Assembly: GCA_016932235.1 (NCBI GenBank)
Contig: JAFGDF010000029.1
Coordinates: 1-11,289 of the forward strand
Length of the DNA stretch: 11,289 nucleotides
Direction: 5' to 3'
DNA from: Deltaproteobacteria bacterium
GTDB taxonomy: Bacteria; Desulfobacterota; DSM-4660; Desulfatiglandales; HGW-15
Under the pieces are notes generated by a model. That model did no database searches and was not told where the DNA came from. It was given only the letters and a program-made list of their open reading frames with translations. The translations under genes and the position numbers were made by a program. Position 1 is the stretch's first letter, and each line of letters opens with the position of its first letter. Positions 1 through 7,065 of the stretch are shown here, in pieces.

Positions 1-216
1 AACTTCGAGAAGTCTCATCACGGACATGGTTTCCGTATAGTTACCTTCAACGTAGATTTCTGTCGTGGTCTGTTTACGGTATCTCAATACTTGCTGAATT
101 TTTTTGAGGTTAACCTTCTGTAGATCGTTGAGGTATTTGGCAACCGTATGACGGATATCGTGGTATCCGAATGGTTCAACCTTGGCGTTATCGCAAAGAG
201 TTTTTAAGCCTGTGAA
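1..216 (-). pseudogene. C-terminal fragment of a tyrosine recombinase (phage-type integrase), 5'-truncated
   Basis: Read from base 216 down to base 1, this frame gives 72 residues and stays open through the left edge. It carries the C-terminal catalytic signature of tyrosine recombinases: an HxxRH box (HDIRH), then a QQVLRYRKQTTTEIYVEGNY stretch in which the Tyr of EIY is the expected nucleophile. Such enzymes cut and rejoin DNA at att sites of phages and genomic islands. The frame is closed upstream by a TAA at 217-219. The homology stops at the edge of a strong hairpin (209-256), so the N-terminal domain and the first catalytic Arg are missing. The usual His of the LGH box appears as Tyr (LRY). 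I read it as a decayed remnant. A gene restarting further left cannot be excluded because the window ends. Confidence 0.72.
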
Positions 217-256
217 TTAAGAATAAGTGGTTTTTTCACCTGTTCTTATTCACAGG
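209..256. repeat. long imperfect hairpin at the broken end of the recombinase
   Basis: CCTGTGAAT (209-217) pairs perfectly with ATTCACAGG (248-256). The stem continues with AAGAA/TTCTT after a one-base bulge and closes with GTG/CAC around a GTTTTTT loop. Neither strand has a T tract after the stem, so it is not a standard rho-independent terminator. It abuts the point where recombinase homology ends, which suggests a small inserted or recombined element. The function is unknown. Confidence 0.6.
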
Positions 257-765
257 CAAACACAAATTACCTCCCAACATAGAATCTATAGAAACGTAAA
301 AAATCTGATTTCTTAGCCCTATTAGCTCTAAGAAACTAAAATCCTATCTATTAGAAAAAGAGAACAAATTTATCGTGAAGGGAATATAACGGCCTTCGAA
401 TTTTTTTCGGGAACAAACATTAAATGTCCCCAGATAATATAGCGTTACCATAACGCTACGAATCGTTACCATCTCAATAAGTAAAGCTGTAGCAATGGAA
501 GCGAGCTGCTCATTTTTCCACCTATCTTTTTGAATACGTTGTGCGCCCCCGGATTTTTTCACAATGTTATTAAGAAGTTAAGGCCGTTAAACAAAATGGT
601 TTGATGGTGAAAGGGGCTCTGAGCCACAGTGGCACGGATATTGATATGATGGATCTTAAAAGCAACGTTTTTTCAGTCTGGGGAGGACAACGTTCCGTAA
701 AGGAGTTGGTATTCATGGATTTAGTACTGTAAGCAATTTGAAGAACTCAGTTTATTCAACTTCAA
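257..765. other. AT-rich stretch without a recognisable gene
   Basis: Short frames exist here but none is convincing. A 72-codon GTG-start frame on the minus strand (344-562) and a 42-codon frame on the plus strand (604-732) show no motif I know, and neither has a clear ribosome binding site. What can be seen is a perfect small palindrome with a nearby direct repeat (441-472) and an inverted repeat (TTTGAAG 737-743 / CTTCAAA 760-766). Next to a recombinase remnant, this looks like the degraded edge of a mobile or accessory segment. Confidence 0.5.
441..472. promoter_or_regulatory. palindrome plus direct repeat, possible operator
   Basis: AGCGTTA-CCA-TAACGCT (441-457) is a perfect 7-bp stem with a 3-base centre. 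The nonamer CGTTACCAT occurs at 443-451 and again at 464-472, a spacing of 21 bp or about two helical turns. That geometry is typical of binding sites for dimeric regulators, but no regulator gene lies nearby and no promoter is obvious. Confidence 0.3.
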
Positions 766-843
766 ATGAAAACTGCTGATAAAATATGGATGAAGGAGTG
801 GTCAAAAATGTTTCCTGTTGATGGTAAAGAGGGAATAAAATGA
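766..843 (+). CDS. possible 25-residue leader peptide overlapping the rubredoxin-like gene
   Basis: An ATG at 766 opens 25 codons whose TGA (841-843) overlaps the next ATG in an ATGA arrangement, as in translationally coupled pairs. The peptide is charged with two Trp (IWMKEW) and ends DGKEGIK. No Shine-Dalgarno sequence precedes 766, and an internal ATG at 790 is an alternative start. I do not recognise it. It may be chance, a coupled leader, or the tail of a decayed gene. Confidence 0.25.
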   Translation: MKTADKIWMKEWSKMFPVDGKEGIK

Positions 844-1085
844 GAAATAAACCGGAGAAGTATGTGTGTGCCCACTGCGGGTATGCGGCAGACGGCAGGT
901 TTTTAGGGGATATATGCCCTCAGTGCGGCCTGACTTACTGGAAATGCAGCAAGTGCGGATATACCATCACCGCAGCCTCGCCGCCGGATTTCTGCCCGGA
1001 GTGCGGCGAAAAGTGCGATTTCCTAAATGTCACCTGTTATACACCAGAATGCGGCGGTCCAGGTCATATGGATACGAGGCTATAG
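840..1085 (+). CDS. rubredoxin-like / zinc-ribbon small protein
   Basis: This is an 81-residue soluble protein with eleven cysteines. Two successive CxxCG...CPxCG units are visible: Cys10/13 with Cys26/29, then Cys36/39 with Cys52/55. The second unit (KCSKCGYTI...CPECGE) resembles the rubredoxin-like knuckles of rubrerythrins, which bind iron or zinc. Three further Cys (59, 66, 71) lie in a C-terminal CDFLNVTCYTPECGGPG segment. Proteins with these features occur in strict anaerobes and may serve electron transfer or oxidative-stress defence, but there is no diiron rubrerythrin domain here, so a specific role is inference. The ATG at 840 follows AGAGGG with normal spacing. The gene stands apart from the next one by about 240 bases. 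Confidence 0.87.
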   Translation: MRNKPEKYVCAHCGYAADGRFLGDICPQCGLTYWKCSKCGYTITAASPPDFCPECGEKCDFLNVTCYTPECGGPGHMDTRL

Positions 1086-1327
1086 GTGCCAGGCGCAAGG
1101 CATGAGGCCGATGGTCTGATAAAATCTTACAGTTTAAAAGTGGGAATATCATGGAATTTTCAGGGATTATCAAGACAGGGAATCTGAAGGGAAGGAGAAG
1201 CATGTCCCGAAAATCACGTTAGACAGGGGACACCAAGAGGGAATGGATAGCGTGAGCGTGGTGATGGGCCATTAGATGGAGATGAAAGGCTGATTTGGGT
1301 AACGAGGGGAGCAGGATAGGGGGAAAT
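1086..1327. other. intergenic stretch, no gene seen
   Basis: About 240 bases between the rubredoxin-like gene and the tandem-domain gene. The only reading frames are about 20 codons long and lack features. I see no clear terminator hairpin or promoter pair. Confidence 0.4.
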
Positions 1328-2038
1328 ATGGCACAGATCAAGTTTGTGCAGACCTGGGATACGGTTGCAGGTCGAAAGCAGGAGTATGCCGCCTTTATTA
1401 CCATGGAGTTTCTGCCGGGTTTGAAGGCGGCAGGGCTGGATGTGGATTCCGGATGGTACACCCTCTTGGGCCGCGGCCCGCATATGGTGGTTGACAGCCT
1501 GGCCGGATCACTCAACGAGGTGGAAAAAGCAGTTCACAACAAGGAAGCCCGGGAGATGCTGGACCGGTTTATGAACCTGGTGACAGGCTACTCGAGCTGT
1601 GTGCTTGAGTCTGCAGGATGGGAGACCCGGGAGCGGGGGGAGGCGTCTACCCGGGGAGCGGCGAGGTTTCTTCAGGTATGGGATATCCTGCCCGGAGAGC
1701 GTGAGGCATTGGAGCGATTTGTGAGGGAAGAGCATCTTCCGGAAATGGCACGCATCGGGCTGGAGGTGACTTCCGCGTGGCGTCTCGCGTTGGGGGCAGG
1801 TCCTCAAATCGTTTTAGAGGCGACTGCAGCGGATCTGTCTAATATTTTTAATGCACTGGGTGATGAGCGCTATTTGAGGTTGATCATGAGGATCGAGGAA
1901 ATGGTGACCCGCCAAGAAAATCGGGTAATGGTTCGGATCGAACGTTTTCTGGATGTTCTCTACAATATGTATGGCCGGGCCATACGGGCCGTTTTACCCG
2001 ATACGATGCATTCAATGGTGGGTCCAGTCGGGGAATAG
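1328..2038 (+). CDS. hypothetical protein made of two copies of one alpha/beta domain
   Basis: I do not recognise a named family. The 236-residue protein is an internal duplication. Residues about 5-96 begin [16 protein letters not shown] and contain [12 protein letters not shown] and GRGPHMVVD. Residues about 113-203 begin [16 protein letters not shown] and contain [12 protein letters not shown] and GAGPQIVLE. Each half could form a ferredoxin-like fold of the dimeric alpha/beta-barrel type, the tandem mimicking a dimer; that is inference. There is no signal peptide or membrane segment. The ATG at 1328 is preferred because GGGGGA lies just upstream, while the in-frame TTG at 1295 lacks such support. 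Only 14 bases separate the stop from acs, so the two are probably co-transcribed and the protein may relate to acetate or acyl-CoA metabolism. Confidence 0.8.
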   Translation: MAQIKFVQTWDTVAGRKQEYAAFITMEFLPGLKAAGLDVDSGWYTLLGRGPHMVVDSLAGSLNEVEKAVHNKEAREMLDRFMNLVTGYSSCVLESAGWETRERGEASTRGAARFLQVWDILPGEREALERFVREEHLPEMARIGLEVTSAWRLALGAGPQIVLEATAADLSNIFNALGDERYLRLIMRIEEMVTRQENRVMVRIERFLDVLYNMYGRAIRAVLPDTMHSMVGPVGE

Positions 2039-2052
2039 AGAGGGAGGGAATC

Positions 2053-4017
2053 ATGCGCCGGGAGATGAATCCCATGAAGGATCGATACCTTGTGCCGAAG
2101 GCCTTTCAACAGCGGGCCCGAATCTCGGGACGTAAGGCCTATGACCGCGAATATGCCCGCTCCATCCACGACCCCGAAGGCTTCTGGGGTGAAAAGGCCC
2201 GGGAACTTCTGTCCTGGCACGCCCCGTGGGAAAAGGTCCTGGAACATAACTTCGCCGAGGGCCGCGTGGCATGGTTTCAGGGTGGCAAATTGAACGCCTC
2301 CTATAACTGCCTGGACCGGCACATCCAGACCTGGAGGCGCAATAAGGCCGCTATTATCTTCGAGGGGGAACGGATCGGTGACAGCCGTACATTTACCTAT
2401 CAGGACCTATATTACGAGGTCAACAAACTGGCCCAGGTGCTGAAAAAGCTGGGGGTTCGAAAGGGTGATCGAGTGACGCTCTATCTTCCCATGATTCCCC
2501 ATCTGGTCATTGCCATGCTCGCTTGTGCACGTATCGGGGCGGTTCACAGCGTGGTCTTTGGGGGTTTCAGCGCCGAGTCCTTAGCCAATCGAATCCAGGA
2601 CTGCCGGTCCCGATTTCTGATCACCAGTGACGGAGGATTCCGTTCGGGACGGGTCGTGACCCTGAAACAGAATGTGGATGAGGCCTTGGAACACTGTCCT
2701 TCGGTGGAAAAGGTGCTCGTGGTTCGCCGTACCCGCTGGGAAATTCTCATGAAACCGGGTCGCGATCTCTGGTATCATCGGGAGATGCGGTCACCCGATC
2801 TTAGGCCCTATTTGGAACCTGAATGGATGGATGCTGAAGACCCGCTGTTCCTTTTGTATACCTCAGGCAGTACAGGCAAGCCCAAAGGCCTGGTGCACAC
2901 AACGGGGGGCTACCTTCTGTATGCGGTAAGCACGTTTTTGGATGTATTTGATTACAGAGATGAAGATGTCTTCTGGTGTACCGCGGATAGCGGCTGGATA
3001 ACCGGCCACAGCTATCTGGTTTACGGACCGCTCTGCGCAGGCGGCACCAGTGTTATGTTTGAGGGGGTTCCGAGCTATCCGGCCTATGACCGTTTCTGGG
3101 ACGTGGTGGAAAAATATGGGATCAACAGCTTTTACACCGCGCCTACCGCCATCCGGGCGCTTCATAAGGAGGATGATGCATTGGTCCATAAACGGGATCT
3201 TAGCAGCCTCCGTCTTTTGGGTTCTGTTGGGGAACCGATCAATCCCGATGCTTGGCACTGGTACTACGAGGTGGTGGGGCAGGGGCGGTGCCCCATTGTG
3301 GATACATGGTGGCAGACCGAAACCGGCGGTATCATGTTGAGCCCACTGCCTGGGGCCATAGACCTCAAACCAGGTGCTGTAACGGTCCCTTATTTCGGGA
3401 TAGAGCCGTGTCTGCTCGATGAGAAAGGAATGGAAATTGAAGGGCAGGGAAAAGGGCTTCTCTGTATAAAGAGACCCTGGCCGGGTATGGCCCGCACTAT
3501 CTACGATGATCCGGGACGTTTTCAGAAGACCTATTTCTCGGATCATCCCGGCTATTACGTTACCGGTGACGGGGCCCGACGTGATGAAAACGGATACTAC
3601 TGGATTACAGGCCGGGTAGATGATGTCATCAATGTCAGCGGACATCGTATGGGCACGGCCGAGGTGGAAAGTGCTCTTCAGGCCCATCCAGCAGTAGCGG
3701 AGGCTGCGGTGGTTGGCTTTCCCCATGAGATCAAGGGTGAGGGGATTTATGCCTTCGTCATCCTGAAACCGGAACAGACGCCGAGCGATGCGCTCCGGAC
3801 GGAACTGGTGCAACAGGTACGTCGCCTCATCGGTCCCATTGCAACGCCGGATCAGATACAATGGACCGATGCCTTGCCCAAAACGCGCAGCGGGAAGATC
3901 ATGCGCCGTCTCCTGCGGAAGATTTCAGCAGAAGACATATCTGATATGGGTGACACATCGACGCTATTGGATGCCGACGTGGTGGACCGACTCATCCAGG
4001 GAGCAAAGAAGCACTGA
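2053..4017 (+). CDS. acs: acetyl-coenzyme A synthetase (acetate-CoA ligase, AMP-forming)
   Basis: Acs turns acetate, ATP and CoA into acetyl-CoA, AMP and diphosphate in the cytoplasm, by way of acetyl-AMP. The 654 residues match the family's usual 640-660. Visible in order are the N-terminal ACS segment ([11 protein letters not shown]), the ATP-binding loop [11 protein letters not shown] (residues 269-279), [10 protein letters not shown] (417-426; its second Trp is the residue that restricts the acyl pocket to acetate), [20 protein letters not shown] with the hinge region, [14 protein letters not shown], and [11 protein letters not shown] with catalytic Lys615, the lysine acetylated by Pat-type enzymes in other bacteria. 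The ATG at 2053 follows AGGGAGG at good spacing; the ATGs at 2065 and 2074 are less well placed. In a sulfate reducer or syntroph it would serve acetate use or salvage. All key residues appear intact. Confidence 0.97.
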   Translation: MRREMNPMKDRYLVPKAFQQRARISGRKAYDREYARSIHDPEGFWGEKARELLSWHAPWEKVLEHNFAEGRVAWFQGGKLNASYNCLDRHIQTWRRNKAAIIFEGERIGDSRTFTYQDLYYEVNKLAQVLKKLGVRKGDRVTLYLPMIPHLVIAMLACARIGAVHSVVFGGFSAESLANRIQDCRSRFLITSDGGFRSGRVVTLKQNVDEALEHCPSVEKVLVVRRTRWEILMKPGRDLWYHREMRSPDLRPYLEPEWMDAEDPLFLLYTSGSTGKPKGLVHTTGGYLLYAVSTFLDVFDYRDEDVFWCTADSGWITGHSYLVYGPLCAGGTSVMFEGVPSYPAYDRFWDVVEKYGINSFYTAPTAIRALHKEDDALVHKRDLSSLRLLGSVGEPINPDAWHWYYEVVGQGRCPIVDTWWQTETGGIMLSPLPGAIDLKPGAVTVPYFGIEPCLLDEKGMEIEGQGKGLLCIKRPWPGMARTIYDDPGRFQKTYFSDHPGYYVTGDGARRDENGYYWITGRVDDVINVSGHRMGTAEVESALQAHPAVAEAAVVGFPHEIKGEGIYAFVILKPEQTPSDALRTELVQQVRRLIGPIATPDQIQWTDALPKTRSGKIMRRLLRKISAEDISDMGDTSTLLDADVVDRLIQGAKKH

Positions 4018-4057
4018 GAACCCCACGACTACGCTTTACAAGTAAAAGGGGATATGC

Positions 4058-4251
4058 ATGAATCTAAAAGAGACTATTGTGTTCGTGCCTTTGGATGTGT
4101 CAAAGGCGGTCAGAGAAGACTATTATATCCGGAATTATTGAACAATTACCGGAAACAGTGGCGCTTGATCCTGTTTGCGGGTGATCAAAAGGTTGAGAAT
4201 CCGGTCAGCGATTTTTATGGGAAAGAGATTCATCGGGATGATGAAGGAATC
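4058..4251 (+). pseudogene. N-terminal remnant of a DhnA/class I-type fructose-bisphosphate aldolase
   Basis: An ATG at 4058, six bases after AAGGGG, starts MNLKETIVFVPLDVSKAVRE..., continuing to YYIRNY before an in-frame TGA at 4139. Past that TGA the frame gives TITGNSG. From about 4160 the homology moves to another frame: RLILFAGDQKVENPVSDFYG, then KEIHRDDEG. Joined, this resembles the start of archaeal/DhnA-type aldolases as I know them (VPLDVP...YxxNYLxIT...GRLxLFAGDQKxEHLNDDFYG), a Schiff-base enzyme family of sugar-phosphate metabolism. The lesions are one nonsense codon (probably Leu TTA to TGA), one base lost near 4162, and loss of everything after about residue 65, including the catalytic Lys. 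The remnant runs directly into amrS. Recognition is from memory of the family and needs an alignment. Confidence 0.68.
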
Positions 4252-5254
4252 GATGTTCTATGAGGCCATGCCTGAAAACACGGTCCGTTGCAATCTGTGC
4301 AATCATCGTTGCAAGATTTATGAGGGCAAGCGGGGCATTTGCGGGGTGAGGGAAAACCGGGGCGGAAAGCTCTACAGCCTCGTATATGGGAAGATCATTG
4401 CAGAACATATCGACCCGATCGAAAAAAAGCCGCTTTTTCATTTCCTGCCCGGTTCGATGGTATTCTCTATCGGGACGGTGGGCTGTAACTTCCGATGTAA
4501 GTTCTGCCAGAACTTCGATATCTCTCAATACCAGAACCAACATAAGGGGAAGATCGTCGGACAAGACCGCACTCCAGCACAGATTGTGGCATCGGCAAAG
4601 GCGGCTCAATGCAAGTCCATTGCCTACACCTACACCGAACCCACCATTTTTTATGAATTTGCTCTGGATACGGCGGCGCTGGCGCGTGAGGAAGGGATCA
4701 AAAACGTATTTGTCAGCAACGGCTATATGAGCCCCGAGGCAGCGCGTCACATCGCGCCTTATTTGGATGCCGCGAACATCGATATCAAGGCGTTTTCCGA
4801 TATCTTTTATAAAAAGGTCTGCGGTGCACGTCTCGAACCTGTCTTGGAAACGATCCGGTTGCTGAAGGCGCTTGGGGTGTGGGTGGAAACAACTACGCTC
4901 ATTATCCCGGGTCTCAATGACGGGGATGAGGAGCTGCGCGATATTGCACGGTTCATAAAAGACGTTGGGACTGAGGTTCCGTGGCATGTCACCCAGTTTT
5001 ATCCCACATATGAGATGCTCGATAAAACGCAAACGCCGGTGGACACCCTGCGCCGGGCGCGCGATATAGGAATGGAAGAGGGCCTGCGCTATGTGTATGA
5101 GGGGAACGTGCCGGGAGAGGGGGGCGAACATACATACTGCCCTTCTTGCGGGGCCGTGCTTATTGAACGCTATGGCTTGGAACTTTTAGATAGTCGGTTA
5201 AAGGATGGAAGATGTCCGGAGTGTGAAACAGCAATTGACGGTGTGGGGATGTAG
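4238..5254 (+). CDS. amrS: AmmeMemoRadiSam system radical SAM enzyme (AmrS)
   Basis: This is a 338-residue radical SAM protein of the AmrS type, related to pyruvate formate-lyase activating enzymes. The cluster motif GCNFRCKFCQN has Cys83, 87 and 90 (CxxxCxxC) for a 4Fe-4S centre that cleaves S-adenosylmethionine. The N-terminal RCNLCNHRC...GICGVRENR block (Cys18, 21, 25, 35), KKPLFHFLPG, YTYTEPTIFYEF and WHVTQFYPTYEM are typical of the family. A C-terminal ribbon (CPSCG...CPEC) closes it. The usual partners AmrA (AMMECR1) and AmrB (Memo) are absent here, and the substrate of the system is not well established. The frame is open from 4175, but the upstream part overlaps the aldolase remnant, so I choose the ATG at 4238. 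The ATG at 4253, with AAGGA four bases upstream, is an alternative. Confidence 0.93.
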   Translation: MMKESMFYEAMPENTVRCNLCNHRCKIYEGKRGICGVRENRGGKLYSLVYGKIIAEHIDPIEKKPLFHFLPGSMVFSIGTVGCNFRCKFCQNFDISQYQNQHKGKIVGQDRTPAQIVASAKAAQCKSIAYTYTEPTIFYEFALDTAALAREEGIKNVFVSNGYMSPEAARHIAPYLDAANIDIKAFSDIFYKKVCGARLEPVLETIRLLKALGVWVETTTLIIPGLNDGDEELRDIARFIKDVGTEVPWHVTQFYPTYEMLDKTQTPVDTLRRARDIGMEEGLRYVYEGNVPGEGGEHTYCPSCGAVLIERYGLELLDSRLKDGRCPECETAIDGVGM

Positions 5255-5287
5255 AGTTTTAAAGTGGCTAAAGTGAGCTTGCCCAAT

Positions 5288-5398
5288 GACTCACACGGAG
5301 ACGCAAAAGTACTGCTATGAAAAGCAGAGGTGGCAAGAGAAAAGCCCAAAAATTGCCGTCTCTTTGTGGCTTGGCGGCTTTGTGTGAGTCTGTTTTTT
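5288..5398. repeat. dispersed-type inverted repeat with T tract, possible terminator
   Basis: GACTCACAC (5288-5296) is inverted as GTGTGAGTC (5382-5390). The right arm read in reverse gives CACAAAGCCGCCAAGCCACA, a phased CAAAG-type pattern common in intergenic repeats of many proteobacterial genomes; the left arm has the related CACGGAGACGCAAAAG. The right arm is followed by TGTTTTTTTT on the plus strand, so the structure could end the amrS transcript. Loop bases contain an ATG in frame with the next gene, but that is repeat sequence, not coding. Confidence 0.6.
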
Positions 5399-5430
5399 TT
5401 GCGACTGTACCGCGGTGGGATAAATTAAAT

Positions 5431-6492
5431 ATGGATATTGGCATCAAAGTTGAGAATTATTTGAAAGATCGTTTCGGACCAAAAACCCTTCTGATCTCCA
5501 TAGAACGGCTCGGCGAGGGGGTACACGGGGAGGCCTATCTGGTGCGATTCAATCATACGGAAGGGGAAGAGCGGTTGATCATGAAAACCCTCTTTCATTC
5601 CAGATTCGGGCATGATCACTACTCCGACCGGGCCCAAGTCCTGCTCCTGGCCCAGTCCAACTTCAACGAGATGCCCAAGCATGTGAGGGCCGTGGATGTG
5701 GTAGGGGAGTCGCCCGACCGGCTCATATCCGTGAAAGATGCTCGGGAATTCTACATATTCATGGAAGAGGCCGAAGGGGTCTCCTACTTCGAGGACCTGG
5801 AAGCGATTCTGAAGCTGGGACGTCTGACCGACCAGGATAGGGAACGGGCCCGAATGCTCGCCCGTTTCATTGCGGAGGTCCACGCGAACAGGTATATAGG
5901 GGAGGATGCAACTACCCTGTACAGAAGGCGTATCCGGGATCTGATAGGGCACGGCGAGTGCATCATGGGCATCATCGACGCCTATGACCCAGTGGACTTC
6001 ACAACAGACAGGGGACTGGTGGCCTATGCCGGGAAAGCCCTGAGCTGGTGGGGAAAGATCAGGGACCGGGGAGAACGGCTGTGCAGCGTCCACGGCGATT
6101 ACCACCCAGGCAACATTAGATTGCAGGGAGATGATTTTATCATGCTGGACCGCTCCAGGGGAAGCTGGGGCGAACCGGCCGACGATGTATCCTGTCTCAG
6201 CGTGAACTATATCCACTACGCGGTGAAGGAGCGGGGAACCTTTGCTGGTCCCTTTGCCGAATTGTTCCGGATCTTTCTGGATGCCTACATCGAAAAGACC
6301 GGAGATATAGGGTTCTTTGAGGTGGCGCAGCCTTTTTTCGCCTTCAGGGTCCTGGTCATCGCCAATCCGAAGTTCTACCCGGACGATACGACCGAGACCA
6401 AGAGAAGGCTGATGAATTTCGGGTTTTCGGTCCTTGATACTGCGAGGTTCGAGCCGAACAAGATCTCAGAATACCTGGAGGGGGGGAAATGA
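5431..6492 (+). CDS. APH-fold kinase (aminoglycoside phosphotransferase-like family)
   Basis: The 353-residue protein belongs to the APH/choline-kinase-like group, which transfers phosphate from ATP to hydroxyls of small molecules such as amino sugars, choline, homoserine or antibiotics. Visible are a nucleotide loop ERLGEGVHGEAYLVRF (about residues 23-39), a likely ATP-binding Lys52 in LIMKTL, the catalytic Brenner motif HGDYHPGN (221-228, Asp223), and a metal-binding Asp240 in MLDRSRGSWGEPADD. The last motif reads DRS where many relatives have DxD or DxE. The frame opens at an ATG at 5317, but its first 38 codons lie in the inverted repeat, so 5431 is the likely start. Its stop overlaps the next start (ATGA). 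In many bacteria a related APH domain is fused to a P-loop kinase domain; here the two are adjacent genes. The substrate is unknown, and resistance is not implied. Confidence 0.87.
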   Translation: MDIGIKVENYLKDRFGPKTLLISIERLGEGVHGEAYLVRFNHTEGEERLIMKTLFHSRFGHDHYSDRAQVLLLAQSNFNEMPKHVRAVDVVGESPDRLISVKDAREFYIFMEEAEGVSYFEDLEAILKLGRLTDQDRERARMLARFIAEVHANRYIGEDATTLYRRRIRDLIGHGECIMGIIDAYDPVDFTTDRGLVAYAGKALSWWGKIRDRGERLCSVHGDYHPGNIRLQGDDFIMLDRSRGSWGEPADDVSCLSVNYIHYAVKERGTFAGPFAELFRIFLDAYIEKTGDIGFFEVAQPFFAFRVLVIANPKFYPDDTTETKRRLMNFGFSVLDTARFEPNKISEYLEGGK

Positions 6493-7046
6493 GCTTCTGT
6501 CTATGGCTGACCGGCCTCCCGGGTTCCGGCAAGAGCACGACCCTGAAAAATCTGTCGGCGTTACTGTCCGCATTCGGGATTGAACCGGTCGTCCTAAGCC
6601 TCGACCACATACGAAAAATTATTACACCCGAACCGAAGTACACAGATGAAGAACGTGGCATCGTTTATCGTGCACTGGTCATGATGGCCCATCTCCTGAT
6701 TCAGGAGGGCGGAAGGCATGTGATCATAGACGCCACTGGAAACCGCCGGGAATTCCGGGATCTGGCCCGACAGTTCATCCCGGATTTTGCAGAAATATAC
6801 ATCGAATGTCCCCTCAAGACGTGCGAGGAGCGGGAGGCTTCGCGCCAAAATAAGCCGGTGGAAAAAGACCTGTATCAACGCGCCATAAAAGGGGCGCTGG
6901 CCGGGGGACTGCCCGGTGTTTCGGCCCCTTACGAGGCGCCGATAAACCCTGAAGTCCGGGTACGCTCGGACGTCCTGTCTCCAGGGGAATCCGCGGAAAG
7001 GATCATGGCCTATGTGCGATCCCGATGGGCCGAGTCATTACCATGA
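6489..7046 (+). CDS. APS-kinase-like P-loop kinase (CysC-related)
   Basis: The 185-residue P-loop kinase has Walker A GLPGSGKST (9-17), an acidic residue and Arg in SLDHIRK (Asp39, Arg42), and the C-terminal GVSAPYEAPINPEVRV typical of adenylylsulfate kinases, which make PAPS from APS and ATP. The length fits a stand-alone CysC. Several APS-kinase positions differ, however: DGD is reduced to LDH, the DRxxN motif reads EERGIV without the Asn, and ISPFR-like residues are replaced by IIDATGNRREFRDLAR, which resembles other small-molecule kinases. I therefore call it CysC-like with an open substrate. The ATG at 6489 overlaps the upstream TGA and GGAGGGGG precedes it, so translation is probably coupled to the APH-type kinase. 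The IMPase-family gene follows 19 bases after its stop. Confidence 0.86.
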   Translation: MSFCLWLTGLPGSGKSTTLKNLSALLSAFGIEPVVLSLDHIRKIITPEPKYTDEERGIVYRALVMMAHLLIQEGGRHVIIDATGNRREFRDLARQFIPDFAEIYIECPLKTCEEREASRQNKPVEKDLYQRAIKGALAGGLPGVSAPYEAPINPEVRVRSDVLSPGESAERIMAYVRSRWAESLP

Positions 7047-7065
7047 TGAGCATGCTGAGAGGAAT

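Noticed and set aside
209..256. Hairpin as an integron attC site
   Set aside because: The RYYYAAC/GTTRRRY core boxes expected for attC are not present at the ends, and no gene cassette follows.
344..562. 72-codon minus-strand frame in the left AT-rich stretch
   Set aside because: GTG start without a ribosome binding site, no recognisable motif, and it spans the palindrome at 441-457.
604..732. 42-codon plus-strand frame
   Set aside because: No clear ribosome binding site or family motif. It could be a decayed piece but I cannot support a gene call.
2863..3861. Long minus-strand frame (332 codons) opposite acs
   Set aside because: It lies fully antisense to a clear acs gene, its product shows no known motif, and it is explained by codon bias of the sense gene. 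The same holds for the antisense frames at 4205-5131 and 5425-6216.
4139..4141. In-frame TGA in the aldolase remnant as a selenocysteine codon
   Set aside because: Family members have a Leu-like residue there, no SECIS-like structure is visible after it, and a frameshift and truncation follow, so it is better read as a nonsense mutation.
5431..6492. APH-fold protein as an antibiotic resistance gene
   Set aside because: The fold is shared by many kinases of small metabolites. The neighbours are metabolic and nothing points to aminoglycosides.
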